22,457 nt of DNA from the NCBI GenBank assembly GCA_964522445.1, contig CAZFUY010000046.1:1-22457 (forward strand), in the 5' to 3' direction. Both the position numbers and the translations under genes were made by a program. Source of the stretch: CAZFUY01 sp964522445 (GTDB taxonomy: Bacteria > Pseudomonadota > Gammaproteobacteria > SZUA-229). This document shows positions 6,215 to 11,991 of the stretch, piece by piece. Under the pieces are notes generated by a model that was not told the origin of the DNA, did not search any database, and was given only the letters and a program-made list of their open reading frames with translations. Numbering within the stretch: the first letter of the stretch is position 1; every line of letters begins with the position of its first letter.

Positions 6215-7822
6215 TTATTTTCTCAATACAGGGTGGTTGTTTTTTTTGAAAGTAGGAGTACTGTTAATTCCTCGTTTTTGCGATTTTTTGACAATAATAT
6301 TTATTTGATCAGGCTGGATAATTATTTTTCTTTGGCCAGTATCAATCTGTAATCGATAAAATCCAGCGCCAGTCCTTGCTTTTCTTAAAGCATTCAAATA
6401 AATAATCTTTTTATTCTTAGAAGATTTTTTGTTGTATTTTATAGTTATATTTTTATCAATTTTTCCTTTTTTATTAATGGCGTAAATTGATTTTATTAAA
6501 TGTAATCCTCGACCTTTAAGTGTAAGTTTCGCTGGTTTTCCAGAAGAAAATAAATATACCTTGTTTTTGTTCTCTATTACAATTGAATTTTGTTTTGAGG
6601 GTCTCAATGGTGTTTTTATTAGTGCCGTTTTTTTGTTTTTTATGTATACGTTTTTTCTTGCTGGTTTTAGGCGAGCCTGTTTCTTTAATCTGGGTGGCAA
6701 GGGGTGGGGGCTTTTTATTTTGTTCCCTGTAGTAACTGGTTTTTGTTGGCGGTTTGTAGTGATGTTTTTTGTGGCAGTGTAATTGTCATTATTATCTGAG
6801 GTGTAATTATCTTCATTATTTATATCACTATTATCCTCATAATATTTTTCAGTGTAATCTTCGTTTTCATTATTGTCATCGGTATAATAATTATTTATCT
6901 TACTATTGCCGCTATTGCTATTATCTGAAGTGTAATTACTTTCATAATTACTATTAGAGTTTTCCTCAATATAATCATCGTTGTTATCAGTATCACCGGC
7001 ATAATAGTTGTCTGTATTACTGTTGTCTGAAGGGTAATTTCCTTCTTCATTATTCTCCCCAAGATCTTCTTCATAGTAATCTGACTCAGTATTGCTATCA
7101 TCTGTATAATAATTATCATCATCAGAGTAATAAGATTCCTGAGTGGGTAGTTGTTTTCTCTGTTTTCGTTTTTGCATGCGATTTTCTAAACGGTCACCTG
7201 CTACTTTTGCCATTAGTTTTCCAAGCAGGGTAGCTGATTTTGATTTTTCTATTTTTTCTACGGGTTGCGAGTCGGAATAGTTATCGTATTGATCTTGTGA
7301 ATTTTCCTGTTGATAGTTGTCATCCTGGTATTGCTCTTCATTTTCCTGATAGTCACTATTGTCCTGGTATTGCTCTTCATTATTATCCTGGTAGTTACTA
7401 CTGTCCTGATATTGTTCTTCATCTTCCTGATTGTTCTGGTTTTTTGGTGCGTTTGTATAATTTCTTTTAGGTGTTGTAGTTTGTAGAGGTGTAAGCAGGA
7501 CATCTTTTTTTATAAACTCATTATCATTCAAATAGAAACTGTCGAATGTATAGGTTTTATAATTTTCTGCGCTGATTTTTAGTGAATAAGAACCTGTGGG
7601 GCAATCAATGATAAATGCGCCATCATTTAGTGCTTCGATGGCGTTGCAGTTTTCTACAGCAATTGAGGCGTAGGGTACAGGTTTTCCTGTGATTTTATTA
7701 CGAATCTGGCCATATATTGAACCTGCTGCAATAATGTTTCCTGAATAACAGAGAATAGCCAGACTAATAGCAATTAGTTTGGGCTGGAGTTTAATATGGC
7801 TAAGATAGAATCCCTTATACAT
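6215..7822 (-). CDS. Exported protein: carboxypeptidase-regulatory-like domain plus long acidic N/D/E/Y-rich region
   Basis: This encodes 535 residues from ATG 7822; a TTG one codon upstream (7825) is better spaced from the GAGGAG ribosome site and could also serve. A signal peptide ends near IIAAG (about 33). Next is a small beta-sandwich of the carboxypeptidase regulatory-like type at about 35-112 (GSIYGQIRNKITGKPVPYAS, then DCPTGSYSLKISAENYKTY), containing two cysteines that could pair. From about 125 to 350 the chain is mostly Asn, Asp, Glu, Tyr, Ser and Gln, with recurring EEQYQD and YTSDNSN phrases, interrupted by a basic patch (about 195-225). The C-terminal 170 residues are Lys-rich and include a predicted beta domain (about 415-515) that I cannot assign. 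It is the first gene of a two-gene unit with the DUF4384 lipoprotein 11 bases downstream. It may be a surface or periplasmic matrix component (inference). Confidence 0.72.
   Translation of the reverse strand: MYKGFYLSHIKLQPKLIAISLAILCYSGNIIAAGSIYGQIRNKITGKPVPYASIAVENCNAIEALNDGAFIIDCPTGSYSLKISAENYKTYTFDSFYLNDNEFIKKDVLLTPLQTTTPKRNYTNAPKNQNNQEDEEQYQDSSNYQDNNEEQYQDNSDYQENEEQYQDDNYQQENSQDQYDNYSDSQPVEKIEKSKSATLLGKLMAKVAGDRLENRMQKRKQRKQLPTQESYYSDDDNYYTDDSNTESDYYEEDLGENNEEGNYPSDNSNTDNYYAGDTDNNDDYIEENSNSNYESNYTSDNSNSGNSKINNYYTDDNNENEDYTEKYYEDNSDINNEDNYTSDNNDNYTATKNITTNRQQKPVTTGNKIKSPHPLPPRLKKQARLKPARKNVYIKNKKTALIKTPLRPSKQNSIVIENKNKVYLFSSGKPAKLTLKGRGLHLIKSIYAINKKGKIDKNITIKYNKKSSKNKKIIYLNALRKARTGAGFYRLQIDTGQRKIIIQPDQINIIVKKSQKRGINSTPTFKKNNHPVLRK
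7323..7430 (-). repeat. Imperfect 39-42 bp tandem repeat, about 2.6 copies
   Basis: Three units begin at 7323, 7362 and 7404, each opening with TCCTG and sharing the pattern TCCTGGTATTGCTCTTCAT. The unit lengths (39, then 42 bases) are multiples of three, so the reading frame is kept. On the coding (minus) strand they encode EEQYQDNSDYQEN-like repeats. This is a typical in-frame minisatellite, prone to copy-number change. Confidence 0.75.
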
Positions 7823-8189
7823 CAAACCTTGTGCTCCTCAAGATATTTAATTATTTATTATTTTGAGTCATCTAATTAAAGCATTATATGTATTTTGATA
7901 CAAATTTTTAAATAATACGTGTTACTTAAAACTATGATTTTCTGAAGGTTTGGTAATTAATAACAAACTAATACATCTGGTTTATTGATATACGTCATTA
8001 AAAGTTAGTTATCATTATTGTTGATGCGAGTATTATCAATATTTAATATGATATGAAAATAAGTTTTTATATCGTTATTCTTTAAAGTGTAATTTCAGTG
8101 AAACATCAACTTATGGTTAAGGGTAATATATTTATTAGTGAATATCGTTGAGTTAAATTAATAAAATAATTTTTAGGGAAAATAAAGTT
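7823..8189. promoter_or_regulatory. AT-rich divergent intergenic region
   Basis: This stretch of about 367 bases separates the minus-strand operon (start 7822) from the plus-strand orphan gene (start 8190) and must hold both promoters. I see no open frame worth reporting. There is a plausible minus-strand promoter (see the -10 entry) and a small TTGAT / ATCAA inverted pair at 8021-8025 and 8035-8039. The AGGGAA ribosome site of the plus-strand gene lies near 8175-8180. No strong plus-strand promoter could be picked by eye. Confidence 0.5.
7883..7911 (-). promoter_or_regulatory. Candidate sigma70-type promoter of the minus-strand operon
   Basis: On the minus strand a perfect TATAAT lies at 7888-7883, about 60 bases before the ATG at 7822. 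Exactly 17 bases upstream of it is TTAAAA (7911-7906), a 4 of 6 match to TTGACA. In such AT-rich DNA a chance -10 match is common, so this is only a candidate. Confidence 0.35.
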
Positions 8190-8780
8190 ATGAGTATTCA
8201 ACATATATTATTAAGTGTTTGTAGTGTTTTTCTATTGGCCGTATCAGGAAGTGTGCATGCAGAGCTATACGCACGTTATAATTCATCAGGTAACTGTGAT
8301 GCAAGAATGGGGGCAAATCTAAGTTCAGCAGGTGGATATCTGGCTAATGTTGGTCCTAACAAGAAGTCTCGTTTACGTGTTCAATGTGCTTTAAACTTAC
8401 CGGCAAATATTCTGGATACCCGGAAAATAAGTACGGTGCGTATTAGTGTTCTTGATGGTAGTAACAAAGGGAAGGTAAAAGCACAAATTTGTGTAAAAAA
8501 ATGGACTGATGAAAAAGTAAAATGCGGTTCGCTTAAAACAACTAATAAATCAGGCAGGGGCGCAATGTTTCTTGACCTTAAAATGCCTGGTGGTAATTAT
8601 AATTCTGACTGGATTGTATTTGTTAGTGTTGATTTACCAAAGGCAAAAACAGGGCTTAATGGCATTGGTCATATGTCAGTGTACTTAATAGATCCCGTAG
8701 TTAGTAATCGTTCTGGAAGTTCAAATACCAGAAAAGTAAAACCTGTATCTGCAAATCGGGTATTAAAGCGCCTCCCATAA
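8190..8780 (+). CDS. Small secreted protein of unknown family, four cysteines in the mature part
   Basis: This encodes a 196-residue protein with a clear signal peptide (residues 1-24, cleavage after VHA). The start ATG has an AGGGAA ribosome site about ten bases upstream. The mature chain has four cysteines (36, 66, 101, 112) that could form two disulfides, alternating beta-like segments (STVRISVLDGSNKGKVKAQI at 81-100; SDWIVFVSVDLP at 139-150) and a basic, disordered C-terminus (SANRVLKRLP). The pattern suggests a single periplasmic or extracellular beta-sandwich domain. I do not recognise a family. It is the only plus-strand gene between the two minus-strand gene pairs. Its start faces the operon at 5091-7822 across a shared promoter region, so common control is possible. 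Confidence 0.75.
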   Translation: MSIQHILLSVCSVFLLAVSGSVHAELYARYNSSGNCDARMGANLSSAGGYLANVGPNKKSRLRVQCALNLPANILDTRKISTVRISVLDGSNKGKVKAQICVKKWTDEKVKCGSLKTTNKSGRGAMFLDLKMPGGNYNSDWIVFVSVDLPKAKTGLNGIGHMSVYLIDPVVSNRSGSSNTRKVKPVSANRVLKRLP

Positions 8781-8817
8781 AATGTTTTTTTATTCCGTGT
8801 AAAGTTTTCTAAAATTA

Positions 8818-8837
8818 AGATTTTATGAATAAAATCT
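8818..8837. terminator. AT-rich stem-loop between convergent genes
   Basis: The arms AGATTTTA (8818-8825) and TAAAATCT (8830-8837) are perfectly complementary around a TGAA loop. It sits in the 128-base gap between two converging genes and could act as a bidirectional terminator. The stem is weak (one G-C pair per arm) and there is no clean T-run directly after it, so confidence is low. Confidence 0.3.
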
Positions 8838-8908
8838 GTATAACTTATTTTATATTTTTCAGAGGCTATAAGTAATAATTTATGTTCTAAGGATGTGAAA
8901 ATTGTTTT

Positions 8909-10423
8909 TTACTTTCCTAGTGTTTTAAAATGTAGAACCGATTCTGCATATAGTGTCTTTCCTTTGGTTATTTTATTATCTGCTTGAGGTTTTCCCATTT
9001 GAATGCGAACAATGCCGCGAGTGGCTATTATATTTTTTTCTGGATCATTTCCAGTTAAATATAAATCGCTGCTCATGTCGTATCTATATTCAGGCAATAA
9101 TGGGCTAACTGAATCAGTTGAGGCAATGGCCTGTAATGCCTCTATGCCTAGAGGGGGGTTTATATCAAAGTCTCCCAGTTTTATCCATTTATGTACGTTG
9201 CTTTTATTTACGTGGTAAATAAAACGATTATTTCCTCGTTTGTTTGAGAGTTGCAGTAAATAACTGTGGCGTAAACCAGTTTTGGAAACATGACCAATAA
9301 TGTAAAAATAGCCAGGGCTGGTCATTTTTATAAATAATGAACCTGTAGAGCCCGTTCGATAATATAGATTTTGGTTGCCCTGTTCTGTACGTATGTCTAT
9401 TCTAAAGTTGTTGTATGGTTTCTTTATCTTGTTATAAGTATTTGTTGGCTGGGACTTCATGTCTATACGAACAATGCCGCGGTAAAGTTCTTCTGTTAGT
9501 TTGTTATCTATGGTATCTGCTTTAAGGGATGTGTTTTTGTCAGTGGTAAATAAAACGGATGCTGTTTTTAGTGTTCTGTGGTAAATATCCTGAAAATGAT
9601 ATATAAGCAATACTTTATTGTTCTTTATATAGAATTTACCTGTCAGACGGTTGTTAGCATGCATTATATTGGCGGTATAGCTTGATGTATTAATTGTATT
9701 TTGTAATATTTCTTTAATATTAATGCCTATATTATTTGTTTTTTTTTCTTTAGAAAATACAGGGGTAAAAATAAATAAGCTGGTTTCTTTTTTTAGCTTC
9801 AGTTCTCTTGATAATGATTTTAATGCGGCAGCCATTGAATTATGCTGTTTTAAAGTGTTAATTAATTCAATATGTAGATAATTTTCTATGTTTGATATTT
9901 TTCTTTCATTCTCATTGTGTGGATTTATTATAGTCTGGTAATGTTGTAGATCATTAATGCTGCCTAGTATGGTATTGATTGTTTTATGTTTTGTTAGCTC
10001 TTTTGGTAAAGACTTTATTTTAGATAATAATAATTTTATTTTCTTGTTAAGATTTGTAGATTCACTGTTTGCAGTTTTTATAAGCTTGTTTCTGTTGATT
10101 TTTGCCAGAGATAAAAAATTATCCCCCTGTTTTTTTGTTTCTATTGTTATATCTATTAGTGGTGGTAAATCTAGTGGCCTAATATGGCTGATATTATGAG
10201 AGTTTGATGGATAAAAAGGTATCTTATCTAACAGATTTATTTCCAGGTCATAAAGTGCAGTATTTAAAGATATCTTTTCTGATTCTGATATACCCTGTCC
10301 TGTAATTATTTCTGCCTGGACAGTCCAGCTATTTATTGTGAGTATTAGTCCTAGTATCAAGTTTGAACCGCGACAATAATTATTAGATTCTGCTAATAAT
10401 GATTTTTTACAGACGTTCTTCAT
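8909..10423 (-). CDS. Exported DUF4384-type protein
   Basis: This encodes 504 residues. A hydrophobic segment at about 21-37 ending VQA looks like a late-starting signal peptide. The mature N-terminus ITGQGISESEKISLNTALYD (about 40-59) resembles the opening of LPP20/FlgT-like envelope domains. A Lys/Asn-rich helical stretch (about 100-215) follows, then a segment at about 250-295 (RLTGKFYIKNNKVLLIYHFQ) like the TolB/FlgO-type folds. The C-terminal 160 residues are DUF4384-like: SLFIKMTSPGYFYIIGHV, then a WIKLGDFDINPPLGIEALQA block and IAST. The phrase RGIVRI.M occurs twice (315-322 and 469-476) and matches the end of the other DUF4384 protein. The gene follows the 378-residue transthyretin-like gene on the same strand after 88 bases. 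No good ribosome site is visible before the ATG. The domain assignments other than DUF4384 are tentative. Confidence 0.75.
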   Translation of the reverse strand: MKNVCKKSLLAESNNYCRGSNLILGLILTINSWTVQAEIITGQGISESEKISLNTALYDLEINLLDKIPFYPSNSHNISHIRPLDLPPLIDITIETKKQGDNFLSLAKINRNKLIKTANSESTNLNKKIKLLLSKIKSLPKELTKHKTINTILGSINDLQHYQTIINPHNENERKISNIENYLHIELINTLKQHNSMAAALKSLSRELKLKKETSLFIFTPVFSKEKKTNNIGINIKEILQNTINTSSYTANIMHANNRLTGKFYIKNNKVLLIYHFQDIYHRTLKTASVLFTTDKNTSLKADTIDNKLTEELYRGIVRIDMKSQPTNTYNKIKKPYNNFRIDIRTEQGNQNLYYRTGSTGSLFIKMTSPGYFYIIGHVSKTGLRHSYLLQLSNKRGNNRFIYHVNKSNVHKWIKLGDFDINPPLGIEALQAIASTDSVSPLLPEYRYDMSSDLYLTGNDPEKNIIATRGIVRIQMGKPQADNKITKGKTLYAESVLHFKTLGK

Positions 10424-10460
10424 AATTGATTTATTGTTTTTTTATGGGTTTAAAAGAATT

Positions 10461-10495
10461 ATCGGTTGAACGCTTATAAAAGATGTTCAACCGAT
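10461..10495 (-). terminator. 11-bp perfect inverted repeat between two minus-strand genes
   Basis: ATCGGTTGAAC (10461-10471) and GTTCAACCGAT (10485-10495) form a perfect 11-bp stem with a 13-base loop. It lies between the stop of the transthyretin-like gene (10512) and the start of the DUF4384 gene (10423). In the direction of transcription it is followed by AATTCTTTTA, a short, mixed T-rich stretch. It could be a weak terminator or an attenuating element that lowers expression of the second gene. Confidence 0.5.
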
Positions 10496-10511
10496 ATCAG
10501 AAGATATGTTT

Positions 10512-11648
10512 TCAGGGTTTTATTCTAACAGGATTTCTTTTGTATTTTATTGGTCTGTTCTTCTTGATGCAAATCGCATTGGTATTTTTATCTATTGTAC
10601 AAACTTTTTTAGACATTCCTATGGGGCATTTGCATGATTTAAGTTTATTGCTCCCTGGATCAAATGTGCTTTTAGGGCATGGGTTTATTTTTCTGGAAGA
10701 AGGGCGTGTTGCATTGGCGGTGGGTAGAGACATATTGCTGTTAGAATAAGGCGTTGCCCCAGTTGAAGATGATGAGCCTGAAGTGCTACCTGTTATTTGC
10801 ACGGGCTCATTATTAAAAAATAGTCGATTTCTTAGTTTATGATTTTTTTTAATACCCGACTGGCCAACACTTTTCCAGCCTCCATTTTGCTTATAGTACA
10901 TTTTGATATATACATCTGGTCGCCAGCTTGTAATATTGTGTGGAGCTGTATCCCAGTGCCCCCCACGATAAGGTATTTTAAAATAACCATTTGCATCGGT
11001 AACTGCTATGCCCATGAAGTCATCTTTGCTGCTAGTTGCAAAGTTAATAATAAGGCTGCCTAGGGCAGGATCTATTGGCGCAACAGGTATGCCAACAGTT
11101 GCGGCGACTATTGGAAGTGTAGCAATAGTTAAGGCTGTAGTGAAAAAATCAGAGCCACTGTCATCATCAAATGCGACAACTCTTATGTTGCTAACGGGCT
11201 TTCTGTTTTGATCAACAATTTTTCCTTCTACATAAACAATTTTTGGTGCTTTTAAATTTATTAAAGTGTCGTACTTGTGTTTGCGGTCTTTGTAAACTTT
11301 TGACTGTTCAATTTTTCTTCCGTTTTCAAAAATCTGAATATAAATATCGGGTCGCCATATAGTAATATTATGAGGTGCATCATCCCAGTGTCCGCCCTTA
11401 TAGCTTAATCTGTATTCTCCTTTTTTATTTGTTTTAGTTGTGCCCATATAATCATCACTGTCAGGTGAGTCAGCATCATAGGCCTTGATGGTAATGCTGG
11501 ATAAAGGCTTATTATTTTTATCAGTTATTTTTCCGTGTATGGTTCGTTTTGCCAGGGTTGATCCAGAAAAAATAAGTAGGCTAATAAATATAATCATTAA
11601 GGATAGATAGTGAAAAATATTGATTATCTGTAATCTATTGCTTTTCAT
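10512..11648 (-). CDS. Exported protein with two tandem transthyretin-like domains and a Cys-rich tail
   Basis: This encodes 378 residues. The start ATG has an AAGGAT ribosome site about eight bases upstream. A signal peptide ends near TLA (about 33). Two homologous beta-sandwich domains follow (about 36-135 and 138-280), resembling transthyretin-like and carboxypeptidase-regulatory domains: each opens with GKI.D.N.KP.S.I and contains a near-identical block at 66-107 and 209-251 with the shared core GGHWD.APHNIT.WRPD.YI. The second domain carries an extra hydrophobic Ala/Val/Pro-rich insertion of about 40 residues at 168-208. A Ser/Thr-rich linker leads to a C-terminal tail with five cysteines (324, 339, 341, 350, 360) and a basic end. 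The role is unknown; such domains usually mediate protein binding or adhesion outside the cytoplasm. It precedes the DUF4384 gene on the same strand, mirroring the gene pair at 5091-7822. Confidence 0.78.
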   Translation of the reverse strand: MKSNRLQIINIFHYLSLMIIFISLLIFSGSTLAKRTIHGKITDKNNKPLSSITIKAYDADSPDSDDYMGTTKTNKKGEYRLSYKGGHWDDAPHNITIWRPDIYIQIFENGRKIEQSKVYKDRKHKYDTLINLKAPKIVYVEGKIVDQNRKPVSNIRVVAFDDDSGSDFFTTALTIATLPIVAATVGIPVAPIDPALGSLIINFATSSKDDFMGIAVTDANGYFKIPYRGGHWDTAPHNITSWRPDVYIKMYYKQNGGWKSVGQSGIKKNHKLRNRLFFNNEPVQITGSTSGSSSSTGATPYSNSNMSLPTANATRPSSRKINPCPKSTFDPGSNKLKSCKCPIGMSKKVCTIDKNTNAICIKKNRPIKYKRNPVRIKP

Positions 11649-11991
11649 TTTAATATATCCTTATTATAAGTTTATGTATTTATTAAGTGGAAAATATTAT
11701 CTGTAATTAGGGAATATTATTATGTATTTAGTTACCTTGTTTTTATTGTATTAATCTTTTTAAGAATAACATGATCATAATTTGTTGCTATTGTCTAATC
11801 TTATTCAGTTTCTTTTTGATAAGGATCAATTTTTAATCGCTTGGTAAGGTTAGTATTAAATTTAGTTATATTTTGTTATCAAACTATATTTATTGATATA
11901 TATCGAGTTTTAAATATTAAATTAATATTTATTGATTTTATAAAAACTATAGAAGGCCTAAAAAATTATAAATAAAAAATGAGAAGTTATT
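11649..11991. promoter_or_regulatory. AT-rich divergent intergenic region upstream of the CHAT-TPS operon
   Basis: This 343-base region lies between divergent genes: the transthyretin-like gene (minus) and the CHAT gene (plus). I see no gene in it. A possible plus-strand promoter is TTGATA (11893-11898) with TATTAA (11915-11920) 16 bases later, a modest match. The second element overlaps a perfect AT-only inverted repeat (separate entry). The phrase TTTATTGAT is repeated at 11889-11897 and 11928-11936, flanking that palindrome. GAGAAG a few bases before ATG 11992 is the likely ribosome site. Confidence 0.4.
11911..11931. repeat. 9-bp perfect inverted repeat in the promoter region of the CHAT gene
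   Basis: TAAATATTA (11911-11919) and TAATATTTA (11923-11931) are perfect inverted copies around AAT. It is located 60-80 bases before the CHAT start and overlaps a possible -10 element, so it could be an operator. Being pure A/T, it could equally be a chance palindrome. Confidence 0.35.

Noticed and set aside
6769..7503. Several open frames antisense to or out of frame with the low-complexity part of the 535-residue protein
   Set aside because: They are Tyr/Cys/His- or Ile/Thr/Met-biased shadows of the simple repeats, with no ribosome sites or recognisable domains.
10483..10749. Plus-strand open frame of 88 codons with a hydrophobic start
   Set aside because: It overlaps the Cys-rich tail of the transthyretin-like gene in antisense and begins inside the inverted repeat; no ribosome site or family features.
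7981..11900. A shared 12-base word (TTTATTGATATA) at 7981 and 11889, upstream of two plus-strand genes, as a common regulator site
   Set aside because: In a 22-kb AT-rich sequence many 12-base words recur by chance, and the distances to the two starts differ (209 and 103 bases).
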